A DNA stretch of 64,000 nucleotides, from assembly GCA_026392355.1 (NCBI GenBank), contig JAPLCF010000028.1, positions 1 through 64,000 on the forward strand, in the 5' to 3' direction. The position numbers and the translations under genes were made by a program. Source of the stretch: Actinomycetota bacterium. Lineage in GTDB: Bacteria > Actinomycetota > Thermoleophilia > Gaiellales > F1-60-MAGs149. Each line of letters opens with the position of its first letter. The stretch's first letter is position 1. Below, piece after piece: positions 24,907-33,303 of this stretch. The notes under the pieces are model-generated. The model was not told where the DNA came from, made no database searches, and worked only from the letters and a program-made list of their open reading frames with translations.

Positions 24907-26019
24907 TCAGCTCGCTGCCGTGCTACGCGGCACCGTCACCGAATCACGCACGCGCCCGGCCTCGTCGATGAACTGGATCACCGACTCCTTCGTCGTCACC
25001 TGCACGCGCACGAACCCGTAGTCCATCGTCGAGAACACGGCCTCGGCGGTCTGCTTGGTGAACTCCTCGTTGCCAGGCCCCTTGCCGCCGGTGCCGGCGG
25101 TGATCGCGAGCACGCCGTCCACGACGCGCCGCTCCTGCCGGTGCAGGTGCCCGCTGAAGACCGCGGCGACCTTGCCGCGTAGAACGTCGGCGAGCGGGTC
25201 GCCGGGCTGCAGCGGCGTGTGGACGGTGGCGAAGCGCACCCCGTCAAACGGCTTGGCCAGCTCGGCGTTGGCGTACGCGATGCTCGCGGCGTCGCCCTGG
25301 TTGCCGAGGATGATGATCTGTACCGGCCCGTGCTCCCACGTGTAGAGCAGGCCGGCACCGGGCATGCCGATCGCGTCGGTGATTGCCTTGCCGTCGTCGT
25401 AGAACGTGTCGTGGTCGCCGAGCGTGACGACGAGGGGCCCCTCCTGCATGACGCCCAGCAGCGGCTTGAAGATGTTGCGGTCGAGCACCTGCGGCAGCGC
25501 CAACAGGTACGAGTTGTCGCCGGTGGTGACGGTGAAGGCCGGGTCGATCGCGGCGAGCCCGCGCCCGACGGCGTACTCGTGCTCGTTGCCGGAGCCGTAG
25601 TCGCCGATTACCCCGAACGTAACGGGCGCATCCAAGTCTTCCGGCGCCGTCTGGAACGACCCCGACGCGCGCCCACCCCCGTCGATCACAGCCGTCCAGA
25701 TGTAGCGCTGCCCCGCCTCGAGCCCGCGAAACACCCCAGCCTCGGCCTCAACGGTGGTGCCGTCGGGCGCGGCCGCCACCAGCGTGACGGTGGCGGGGTC
25801 GGGCCCGAGGAAGCGCACGATCGCCGAGTCCGCCGAGACGTCCGCGACGAACGGCCCGCGCGTAAACGGATCTGACTTGGGCTGCTCGAGCAGGAAGCTG
25901 TTCCAGTAGAAGAGGATCCCGAGCACCGCCACGATGCAGATACCGGTGAACATCGCCACGAGCACCAGCGCGATGCGCAGGCGCTTGATCAGGCGCGTCT
26001 GGTCGGACGGTGTGCTCAT
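24907..26019 (-). CDS. Membrane-anchored metallophosphoesterase, purple-acid-phosphatase-like
   Basis: 370 residues. One N-terminal membrane helix (about 14-38) is followed by a fibronectin-like beta domain (about 50-125, ending RASGSFQTAPED), then a calcineurin-like phosphoesterase: GVIGDYGSGNEHE, TTGDNSYL, LGDHDTFYDD, ATVHTPLQ and FSGHLHRQ. This order matches purple acid phosphatases (D, GDxxY, GNH, HxP, GHxH) except that GNH is GDH, so a bridging Asn ligand is Asp. It probably faces outside. A hairpin precedes its start. Confidence 0.78.
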   Translation of the reverse strand: MSTPSDQTRLIKRLRIALVLVAMFTGICIVAVLGILFYWNSFLLEQPKSDPFTRGPFVADVSADSAIVRFLGPDPATVTLVAAAPDGTTVEAEAGVFRGLEAGQRYIWTAVIDGGGRASGSFQTAPEDLDAPVTFGVIGDYGSGNEHEYAVGRGLAAIDPAFTVTTGDNSYLLALPQVLDRNIFKPLLGVMQEGPLVVTLGDHDTFYDDGKAITDAIGMPGAGLLYTWEHGPVQIIILGNQGDAASIAYANAELAKPFDGVRFATVHTPLQPGDPLADVLRGKVAAVFSGHLHRQERRVVDGVLAITAGTGGKGPGNEEFTKQTAEAVFSTMDYGFVRVQVTTKESVIQFIDEAGRVRDSVTVPRSTAAS

Positions 26020-26024
26020 GCACC

Positions 26025-26052
26025 CACTTTCGCACGCGAACCGCGAAAAGTG
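26025..26052. terminator. Hairpin between GT4 gene and phosphoesterase gene
   Basis: CACTTTCGC at 26025-26033 pairs with GCGAAAAGTG at 26043-26052 (one bulged A) around a 9-base loop. It lies just after the GT4 stop (26056) and just before the phosphoesterase ATG (26019), so it could terminate or attenuate read-through on the minus strand. Confidence 0.4.
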
Positions 26053-26055
26053 CGG

Positions 26056-27348
26056 TCATGCCGTCGCCACGTGCGTCCGCGCCCAGGCGAGCACCTGCTC
26101 GCCCACGAGGCCCGGCTCGAAGCGCTTGGCTTCTTCATGCTGCGTCGCGAGCAACCGCGTCCGCAGATCCGCATCGTCTACCACGACCCGCAGCACATTG
26201 GCAAGGAACGCCGGATCCACAGTATCCACCGCCAGCGCACTGCCACACGTATCCGTGACGGCACTCGTCGCCCGTGCCACGACAGGTAGCCCCAAACGGA
26301 AGCTCTCGACGATCGGCACGCAGAAGCCCTCGTGGTCCGACGCGCATAGGTACGCGTCGGCCTCGGCCATCAGCCGCAGCTTCTCGGCCTCCTCGACCGA
26401 CCCGACCCAGCGCACGTTGCGCACGCCGAGCTCGCGCTCCAACTCGCGACAAGCAGCCCCATACCGCTCGAGCCCGCGGTCCGACCCCACGAGCACCAGC
26501 CCGAAATCCGGGTCGTGCAGTTGCTGGTACGCGGCGATCGTCCGCAGCACGAAGTCGATGCGCTTGTTCGGCGCGATGCGACCGACGGAGATCGCATAGC
26601 CACCGCCGCCCGTCCACGTCGGCGGGTTCTCCGCCGGAGCAAGGAGGATCGGCACGACCCTGACATCCTCCATGCCAACCCCGCGAACCTCGCGTTCGTT
26701 GTGTGCCGAGTCTGCGATGGCACTGACGCAGCGGCGGCTGAGACTCACCATCTCCTCCCAGCCCTTGCGCGCCGAGAGTTCGAAGCCGTAGCTGATGCCG
26801 CGGAACCACTCGGGTGGCGTGTTGCTGTGAAAACGGAGGTGCAGCGAGCCGGGATGCGCCTCGAGCGCGCGCATCACCCGTGGCGCGTGCACGCAGACGT
26901 GGACGAGCACGTCGTCGTCCACGAACGCCGGGTCAGACAGCTGGTCAATCGACCGCACCCGATCACGCAATGAAGAATCGATGTGCTCGGCGAAGATCTC
27001 GCTGCGGAAGCCGTTGCCGCGCAGCAACTCCTGAATCGCGAGGGTGTCGTTGGAGACAGCGTCCCACGGGCGCATCGTCTGGGTGGACTGGTGCAGCGCC
27101 GGTAGCCGCGCGCCACTGCCGGCCGCACCAGCGCTCGCGCTCTTTCCATGCCTGCGCTCCCGCGCCTCGCGCACGCTGTTAGCCGCATGCGTCGCCAACG
27201 CAACCGCGCGAAAGCCCAGCGTCTCGCGTCGCGGCAGCGGCAAGAACGACAGCTGCCGCCCCTCGCGCAGTGCGGCAGGGACCGCATCGAGCCCGGCTAC
27301 GCCTGCGGCGGCGATGATCTGCGAGGCGGGCGACTGCACCGAGGGCAC
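26056..27348 (-). CDS. GT4 glycosyltransferase
   Basis: 430 residues from GTG 27348. The N-terminal half is poorly conserved. The C-terminal half is standard GT4: YAISVGRIAPNKRIDFVLRT, LVLVGSDRG, NVRWVGSVEEAEKLRLMAEA, then AYLCASDHEGFCVPIVESFR (E-x(7)-E) and GLPVVARATSAV. Likely adds hexoses to the surface glycan in the cytoplasm. It diverges from the ABC exporter genes across less than 60 bp. Confidence 0.85.
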   Translation of the reverse strand: MPSVQSPASQIIAAAGVAGLDAVPAALREGRQLSFLPLPRRETLGFRAVALATHAANSVREARERRHGKSASAGAAGSGARLPALHQSTQTMRPWDAVSNDTLAIQELLRGNGFRSEIFAEHIDSSLRDRVRSIDQLSDPAFVDDDVLVHVCVHAPRVMRALEAHPGSLHLRFHSNTPPEWFRGISYGFELSARKGWEEMVSLSRRCVSAIADSAHNEREVRGVGMEDVRVVPILLAPAENPPTWTGGGGYAISVGRIAPNKRIDFVLRTIAAYQQLHDPDFGLVLVGSDRGLERYGAACRELERELGVRNVRWVGSVEEAEKLRLMAEADAYLCASDHEGFCVPIVESFRLGLPVVARATSAVTDTCGSALAVDTVDPAFLANVLRVVVDDADLRTRLLATQHEEAKRFEPGLVGEQVLAWARTHVATA

Positions 27349-27392
27349 GCCTCAAGTATGGCGGAGCGCCCTCTGTCAGCGCCCCCGCCGGA

Positions 27393-27398
27393 TACCAT
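27393..27398 (+). promoter_or_regulatory. Putative -10 box TACCAT for the ABC exporter operon
   Basis: TACCAT ends 7 bases before an in-frame GTG at 27406. This favours GTG 27406 as the exporter start over ATG 27358 and puts one leaderless promoter in front of wzm-wzt. Confidence 0.4.
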
Positions 27399-27405
27399 TG
27401 AGAAC

Positions 27406-28260
27406 GTGATCGCCCCTGACGAGACTGCAGATCAGCTGGCCCCGGCTCGATCGGCCGATCCCATCATGGGCAATAAGCGCGAACGGCGACAGGCCCAGTT
27501 CGAGCTCCTACGCACCCTGCTCCACCGCGAGATGCGCGGCCGCTACCGGGACTCCGTTCTCGGCTCGGCCTGGACTCTGCTCCAGCCAATCGCGATGACG
27601 GGCGTCTATTACTTCCTGTTTTCGTTCCTCTTCCCCAACAACTCGATTCCCAATTACGCGCTGTTCATCCTCACCGCACTGATTCTTTGGAATCTCTTCG
27701 CCAATTGCATGAACCTCGGCACCATGGCGATCACCGGCAGCGCGGAGATCGTCCGCAAGGTGTGGTTCCGCCGAGAACTGCTGCCTATGGCGGTGGTGCT
27801 CTCCCAGGCCATCACGACGCTGATCCTGCTCACCGTCGTGGTGATCGTGGACGTCATCGTCTCGCCGGCGGCGCTCAAGACCGTGATCCTCGTTCCCTTC
27901 ATCTTCGTGCTGATGCTCTGCATGTGTTTCGGGCTGGCCTGCATCCTCGCCACCGCGAACGTGTTCTTCCGCGACATAAGCCATCTCGTCAACGTGATCC
28001 TGCTGCCGCTCTTCTTCTTGACGCCCGTCTTCTACAGCCTCGACAATTTCCCGCGCCAGCCTCCGCCGTGGGTGATTGACCTCCTGCGCTACGGAAACCC
28101 GGTCACGCCCTACATCGAATCAATTCGCGCGACCGCCATTGAAGGTGTCGTCCCGGGCCTGCCTCTGCTCCTTTACTGCATCGTCGTCGGGCCCGGCCTC
28201 GCCGTGATCGGTGTCTGGTTCCTGCGCCGCAAGGACGATAAGTTCGCGGTGGAGCTGTGA
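27406..28260 (+). CDS. wzm: ABC-2 polysaccharide exporter permease (Wzm-like)
   Basis: 284 residues from GTG 27406. A cytoplasmic N-terminus with RTLLHREMRGRYRDSVLGSA, the amphipathic signature of Wzm/TagG permeases, is followed by six membrane segments and the typical periplasm-side stretch DNFPRQPPPWVIDLLRYGNP. It forms the channel through which the lipid-linked polysaccharide leaves the cytoplasm. It overlaps the ATPase gene (GTG at 28257) by 4 bp. An in-frame ATG at 27358 would add 16 residues. Confidence 0.9.
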   Translation: MIAPDETADQLAPARSADPIMGNKRERRQAQFELLRTLLHREMRGRYRDSVLGSAWTLLQPIAMTGVYYFLFSFLFPNNSIPNYALFILTALILWNLFANCMNLGTMAITGSAEIVRKVWFRRELLPMAVVLSQAITTLILLTVVVIVDVIVSPAALKTVILVPFIFVLMLCMCFGLACILATANVFFRDISHLVNVILLPLFFLTPVFYSLDNFPRQPPPWVIDLLRYGNPVTPYIESIRATAIEGVVPGLPLLLYCIVVGPGLAVIGVWFLRRKDDKFAVEL

Positions 28261-29444
28261 AGGCGCTCGAACGCGGTCGCATCGAGGCCGTCGACCTCGG
28301 ACGACAGTTCCGCATCGCCACAGGTGGGGGGCGTTCGCTCAAGGCGACCCTGCTGCGCCGGGAGGCACCCTCGATCCACGAGTTCTGGGCGCTGAGAAAT
28401 GTCAACGTAGAGATCGAACCGGGCGAGACCTTCGGTGTGGTCGGGCGCAACGGCTCAGGCAAGTCGACATTCCTCAAGATGCTCGCCCGCATCTACGGCC
28501 CGAGCGAAGGTCACTGCCAAGTGGGCGGGCGTATGAGCAGCCTGATCGAGCTCGGCGCGGGCTTCCACCCCGAGTTCAATGCGATTGAGAACGTCTACCT
28601 CGCCGGTGCGGTCTACGGCATCCCTAAGCGCGAGCTCGCACGAGATCTGGACGAGATCATCGGTTTTGCCGAGTTGGATGCGTTCGCGTACCAGCCGATC
28701 AAGACGTACTCCTCCGGCATGTTCATGCGGCTGGGCTTCTCGGTCGCGATGCATGTGCGGCCCGACGTCCTGCTGCTCGACGAGGTCCTCGCCGTCGGCG
28801 ATGAGCGCTTTGTGCAGAAATGCCTCGCGCGCATCGCCCAGTTCCGCCGCGAGGGCGGAACGATGCTACTTGTCACCCATGACCCCGGAACGGTGAAGCG
28901 TCTCTGCCAGCGCGCGATGCTCCTCGAGAGCGGCAAGGTCATCACCATCGGCTCAGCCGACGACGTGATCACCGAGTACCACGATCGCCTGGCCGAGCAG
29001 GACAACCCCGCCGACCACGCCGAGCCGAGCGTCAGGAAGTTCAAGCACTTCGACGCCAACGTCACGATCCTGAACGCCAAGGGCACCCAGCATCACCAGT
29101 TCGTCGAAGGCGAGCCCTTCACCGTGCGAGTCCACCTCGCGGCCAAGACGGAGGCCCTCGACGCCACCGTGGTGGTCGGCCTGCGCGACGAACTCGGCCG
29201 CGAAATCGGCGGTCGGAGTCTGCGCGGCGTCGCCTTCGCGATCGGCGAGACGAAGACTTTGGATCTCACCGTCACCGACCCTCCCCTCCGCAATGGGCTC
29301 TTCCAGGTCGATGTCGGCGTAAACGACTCAGCGGCTGGGACCGAACTGCTCAGCCTCGAGGCCGTCGAGACCCTCTCGATCTACGGGCAGGCCGCTGACA
29401 GTGGCGGACCGGTGCAGTTGGGTGGAGACTGGACGGTCAGCTAA
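28257..29444 (+). CDS. wzt: Polysaccharide ABC transporter ATPase (Wzt-like) with C-terminal sugar-binding domain
   Basis: 395 residues from GTG 28257. The ATPase domain (about 1-230) has GVVGRNGSGKST (Walker A), TYSSGMFMRLGFSVAM (signature), VLLLDEVLAVGDE (Walker B) and a switch His in LLVTHDPG. The remaining part (about 260-390) is a beta-rich domain like Wzt-C, which in E. coli O9a binds the capped glycan end and gives export specificity: VTILNAKGTQHHQFVEGEPF, VVVGLRDELGREIGGRS. It pairs with the preceding permease and converges with proS by 4 bp. Confidence 0.92.
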   Translation: MKALERGRIEAVDLGRQFRIATGGGRSLKATLLRREAPSIHEFWALRNVNVEIEPGETFGVVGRNGSGKSTFLKMLARIYGPSEGHCQVGGRMSSLIELGAGFHPEFNAIENVYLAGAVYGIPKRELARDLDEIIGFAELDAFAYQPIKTYSSGMFMRLGFSVAMHVRPDVLLLDEVLAVGDERFVQKCLARIAQFRREGGTMLLVTHDPGTVKRLCQRAMLLESGKVITIGSADDVITEYHDRLAEQDNPADHAEPSVRKFKHFDANVTILNAKGTQHHQFVEGEPFTVRVHLAAKTEALDATVVVGLRDELGREIGGRSLRGVAFAIGETKTLDLTVTDPPLRNGLFQVDVGVNDSAAGTELLSLEAVETLSIYGQAADSGGPVQLGGDWTVS

Positions 29445-31135
29445 GCGCTGATCGCTGCCAGCAGCGTGGCTGCCCCGTCACCCACCGGAACGTCCTGCTC
29501 ACCCTCGACACCACGCCGCTTGATGGAGATAACGCCGTCCTTCTCGAGGCGCTTCCCAATCGTCACACGATGGGGCACGCCGATGAGGTCGGCGTCGGCG
29601 AACCGCACACCGGGCGACGAGTCGCGATCGTCGACGACGACCGCGAGTCCCTCGGCGGTCAGTGTCGCGGCAAGCTCGTCGGCGGCCACGAGCGCGGCCT
29701 CGCCGATCGGTGTGATCCACACGTCGTAGGGCGCCACGGCGGGCGGCCAGATCAGCCCCCGCTCGTCGTGCGACTGCTCAGCAATCGCCGCCATGGTACG
29801 CGCCGGCCCGATCCCGTACGACCCCATCCAGATCGACTGCTCCACGCCGCTCTCGTCGAGGTACTTCGCCCCGAGCGCATCGGAGTAGCGCGTGCCGAGC
29901 TGGAAGATGTTCCCCACCTCGATCGCGGGCTCGATGCGCAGCGGGCTGCCGGTCTCGACGGAAAGCTCGCCCTCCTCGACGTGGCGGATGTCGACGACGC
30001 GTCCGGTGAAGTCGCGGCCGAACTCCGCGCCGTGCAGATGCCAGCCCGTGCGGTTGGCGCCAGTCAGGTACGCACCGGTGGTGAGCACCGGGTCGACGAT
30101 CACCTCGCGCACGGCACCCTCGCGCAGGCCGACCGCGCCGATCGAGCCGGGCTCAGCGCCGAACGCCTCGCGGATCTCCTCGGGCGTCGCAGGCCGGAAC
30201 GGCCCGCCGATCGCGCGCGTCAGCTTCAGGTCGTGGGCACGATGATCGCCACGCACGAGCGCGAGCACGATGCCGCCCTGCTCGTCCTCGGGCACAACGA
30301 TGACGGACTTCGCGGTCAGCCGGGGATCGCGCCCCACGTACTCCGACAGCTGCTCGATCGTGGTGATGCCGGGCGTCTCGATCTCGTGGATCGGCGCCGA
30401 CGGCCCGAAGTCGGGCAGCGACGGCCGCGACACGGCGAGCTCGACGTTGGCGGCGTACGAGCCATCCTCCGATAGCGCGATGCGATCTTCTCCGGCAGAC
30501 GAGGGCGCCATGTACTCCATGGCGGCCGAGCCGCCCATCATCCCGACGTCGGACTCGACCTCGTAGTACTGGCAGCCGAGCCGCTCGAAGATGCGGCGGT
30601 AGGCCCCGGCCTGCGCGTCGTACGACCGCTGCAGCCCCTCAGGGTCGCGATCCAGCGAGTACGCGTCCTTCATGATGAACTCGCGCGTGCGCAGAAGCCC
30701 ACCCTGGGGCCGCGGCTCGTCGCGCTCCTTCGTCTGGAACTGGTACCACATCTGCGGCAGGTCCCGATAGGAGCGGATCTCGGCCGCAGCGTGCAGTGCG
30801 ATCGTCTCCTCGTGCGTCATCGCCAAGACGAGTTCGGAGCCTTTGCGGTCCGTCAGCTTGAAGAGCTCGGGGATCTCGTTGCGCCCGGTCTGGCGCCAGA
30901 GCTCCTCGGGATGCATGATCGGCATCAGCAGCTCCTGGCACCCGATCGCGTCCATCTCCTCGCGGATCACCTGCATCGTGCGCGTCAGCGTGCGGAAGCC
31001 CAGCGGCATAAACGACCAGAGGCCCGTACCGACCTGGCGCACGTAGCCGGCGCGGACGAGCAGCTTGTGCGAGGCGGCGACGGCATCGGCCGGGTCGTCG
31101 CGAAGGGTGGGCAGGAGCAATCGGGAGGCGCGCAT
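29441..31135 (-). CDS. proS: Prolyl-tRNA synthetase, bacterial type
   Basis: 564 residues. The class II core has motif 1 in GLWSFMPLGFRTL, motif 2 in PQMWYQFQTKERDEPRPQGG followed by LLRTREF, an insertion (editing) domain at about 220-390, motif 3 in SYGIGPARTMAAI, and a C-terminal anticodon-binding domain. It charges tRNA-Pro. The gene sits between glycan genes as a housekeeping island. The start codon follows AGGAGG very closely (2 bases), so the exact start is less sure. Confidence 0.97.
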   Translation of the reverse strand: MRASRLLLPTLRDDPADAVAASHKLLVRAGYVRQVGTGLWSFMPLGFRTLTRTMQVIREEMDAIGCQELLMPIMHPEELWRQTGRNEIPELFKLTDRKGSELVLAMTHEETIALHAAAEIRSYRDLPQMWYQFQTKERDEPRPQGGLLRTREFIMKDAYSLDRDPEGLQRSYDAQAGAYRRIFERLGCQYYEVESDVGMMGGSAAMEYMAPSSAGEDRIALSEDGSYAANVELAVSRPSLPDFGPSAPIHEIETPGITTIEQLSEYVGRDPRLTAKSVIVVPEDEQGGIVLALVRGDHRAHDLKLTRAIGGPFRPATPEEIREAFGAEPGSIGAVGLREGAVREVIVDPVLTTGAYLTGANRTGWHLHGAEFGRDFTGRVVDIRHVEEGELSVETGSPLRIEPAIEVGNIFQLGTRYSDALGAKYLDESGVEQSIWMGSYGIGPARTMAAIAEQSHDERGLIWPPAVAPYDVWITPIGEAALVAADELAATLTAEGLAVVVDDRDSSPGVRFADADLIGVPHRVTIGKRLEKDGVISIKRRGVEGEQDVPVGDGAATLLAAISA

Positions 31136-31333
31136 AGCCTCCTATTGTGACGCGTGCGCCACGCGGACTGCGCCGGATGGGATCGCCCCATGACGACGCG
31201 CGTGCAGAGCTACCTCCGCGAGCGCCGACCGACCCGTGATCCGAATCCCCATCAGCGCCTTGCTGTTCCGTCTGTCGACCTCGACCTCCACCTGTACTAA
31301 CCGCCGCACGTGCCGATACCGAGGACCGGTGCC

Positions 31334-32770
31334 TCAGGCGTCGGACACGCCGACCTCACGCAGAGGGTCGAGCGCGCGCTCGGGCTGGAGCAGGAGGTTC
31401 CGATACCGCTCGCGAATCGGCCACTGCTCTCTCAGGCTCGGCGTGTCCTCGCTCGTCGACATGCCCTCGGGGTTGGGGTAGCACGCAATCAGCGGATCGG
31501 CGAGCTTGTGGAACCGTTTGCCAGCATCCGCGCAACGAAGCCAGAATTCCCAATCGCCGGCTGAGCGGAACGTAACGTCGAAGACCCCGAGTTCACGGTG
31601 GAGTTCCCGCCGCCACATCGGCGCGCAGTGCGGGGAGTTGAACTCGAGTAGGTTCCACGTGGTGATCGGCGGCAGGGACGTGCGCACGCCGATGCTGTCC
31701 GTCATCTCCCAGTTCAGGTGCGGCTCGAGGGAATACAGGACGTCCGTGTAGGTGACGTCGATGGCAGTGTGGGCTTCAAGGAACGCCGCCATCTGATCCA
31801 GGGAGCACGGGTGCCGCACGTCATCAAGATTCGCGTTGGTTAGGAAGCGCCCGCGGCTCAACTCGATGCCGATGTTCCAGGCCTCGTAGATTCCGATGCG
31901 CTCGTCCTGGCGGTGGTAGTGGATGTTCGGGAAGCGCTCGGCAAACTCCCGGATCGTGACCTTCTCCCCGTCCGGGGAAGCGGCGTCGATGATGATCAGC
32001 TCGTGATGCTTGAAGCCGACCTGCGAGGTGATGTTCTCGAGGTACGGACGGATGAAGTCGCCACCACCGTAAAGGCTGCAGATGACGCTGACCAGCGGTC
32101 CCTCCACCGACGCCACGGTCGGTGTCCAGAAACCCCCGGCGCCGGAATCGGGCCGACTCGCCGCGCGGCGACGGTGCCATTCCGCCGGCGTCACGACGAT
32201 CGAGTGATCACCCAGCAGATGGATCCTCGCGCGCTGGTCGGCGCCCACGGCCGCCCATGTCGCGTCGCCCGTGCGGTGGCGCACCGCCTCCTGATCTCGC
32301 GCGAAAAACCGTAAGACGGAGGTGACCACGTACGGACGCCCTCTCCGCTTGATCATCGCCTGCCAGAAGCGCACGTCGACTGGCGAAGGCACGCAGTGAT
32401 AGACCGCCTCCGCGAGCCGAACGACCATGATCCGGTCATCCGGCTCCTCGAGAATCGTCTCGATCGCGGGGGCGAAGCCGCTGTCAACGGCATCATCGAC
32501 GGCGGCGAACAAATCGCTCCAGGTCGTCAGGTCGTCGAGCGGAACGTCAGGTCCGAGCAGGTCGCGCGCGACTGACGCGATCAATCCTGGCGGCGGCTGG
32601 TTGACGCGCATGGGCCGCCCCTCCTGGCGCCCGTAACGACCGAAGTAGATCGCCAGCGCGGCATCCGACGAGTCCCTGAGATCGGGGTTAGCCCCGCGAA
32701 AGTCCTTGGCGCTGAAGTTCGGCCAATCCACCTCCGGATGCTCGCACTCGAGTTGAGCCATGCTCACCAC
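31334..32770 (-). CDS. GT2 glycosyltransferase with N-terminal repeat domain; true start probably upstream
   Basis: 478 residues as read from GTG 32770. The C-terminal half is GT2: GPLVSVICSLYGGGDFIRPYL, IIDAASPDG, RFLTNANLDDVRHP and SAGDWEFWLRC. The N-terminus has the motif FSAKDFRGANPDLRDSSDAALAIYF-type (F-x-x-x-x-F..NPDL). The same frame continues upstream to about 32914 without stop and encodes a second copy, FDPEFYRTAYGDL followed by HWVGGGAAEGR, so the real protein is about 48 residues longer. No ATG, GTG or TTG exists there. A CTG at 32914 lies 7 bases after GAGGT and 6 bp after the previous stop. Confidence 0.8.
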   Translation of the reverse strand: MVSMAQLECEHPEVDWPNFSAKDFRGANPDLRDSSDAALAIYFGRYGRQEGRPMRVNQPPPGLIASVARDLLGPDVPLDDLTTWSDLFAAVDDAVDSGFAPAIETILEEPDDRIMVVRLAEAVYHCVPSPVDVRFWQAMIKRRGRPYVVTSVLRFFARDQEAVRHRTGDATWAAVGADQRARIHLLGDHSIVVTPAEWHRRRAASRPDSGAGGFWTPTVASVEGPLVSVICSLYGGGDFIRPYLENITSQVGFKHHELIIIDAASPDGEKVTIREFAERFPNIHYHRQDERIGIYEAWNIGIELSRGRFLTNANLDDVRHPCSLDQMAAFLEAHTAIDVTYTDVLYSLEPHLNWEMTDSIGVRTSLPPITTWNLLEFNSPHCAPMWRRELHRELGVFDVTFRSAGDWEFWLRCADAGKRFHKLADPLIACYPNPEGMSTSEDTPSLREQWPIRERYRNLLLQPERALDPLREVGVSDA

Positions 32771-32919
32771 ACGTCCCTCGGCGGCCCCGCCGCCGACCCA
32801 GTGACCGCGAAGCTCCGCTTCGGCGAGGTGGGACAGATCGCCGTAGGCAGTCCGGTAGAACTCCGGGTCGAAGCTTGCCAGGTTCCCCTCGATTTCACCG
32901 GAGTTCAGCGACAGATTCG

Positions 32920-33303
32920 TTACCTCACGTCGTCGGTAGGGGCGTCAATCGTATGCGACGCGGTGACCCGTGTCTCAAGGTCGTCAATGCGGCACCGCAT
33001 CTTCCGGATCTCCGCCAAAAGCTCAGCACGATCGCGCGCATCCGCGTCGAGATCCGTCTCGAAGACATGCATGTTCTTCCCGATGTCGATCACTGCGTCA
33101 AGTATCGCCACGTTCGCAGCCTGCTGATGTTGGATGAAGGGGCGAATCAGCCTGATCACCGGCAACCGAAGAAGGTGCAGGATGCGCGACTTCGAAACGG
33201 TGCCCTCGCCGAAGATCGGGGCATGTACTACCTCGCCGGCGCGATCCACCGACTCGATTCGCCCATCGGAGAAACGCAACTGCCTGCGGCGAGCATCGCT
33301 CAC
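32920..33303 (-). CDS. Small coiled-coil protein in a glycosyltransferase operon
   Basis: 127 residues from GTG 33303, which overlaps the stop of the upstream transferase as GTGA. The N-terminal half reads LRFSDGRIESVDRAGEVV and VSKSRILHLLRLPVIRLIRPF. The C-terminal half is a predicted coiled coil (heptad-like, AELLAEIRKMRCRIDDLE). No enzymatic motif. I do not recognise a named family; by position it may be a scaffold or length-control partner for the flanking transferases. Confidence 0.6.
   Translation of the reverse strand: MSDARRRQLRFSDGRIESVDRAGEVVHAPIFGEGTVSKSRILHLLRLPVIRLIRPFIQHQQAANVAILDAVIDIGKNMHVFETDLDADARDRAELLAEIRKMRCRIDDLETRVTASHTIDAPTDDVR

Noticed and set aside
31190-31300. A 36-codon plus-strand frame (MTTRVQSYLRERRP...) between proS and a GT2 gene
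   Set aside because: No ribosome site, no TANNNT box at leaderless distance and no recognisable family, so too weak to call a gene.
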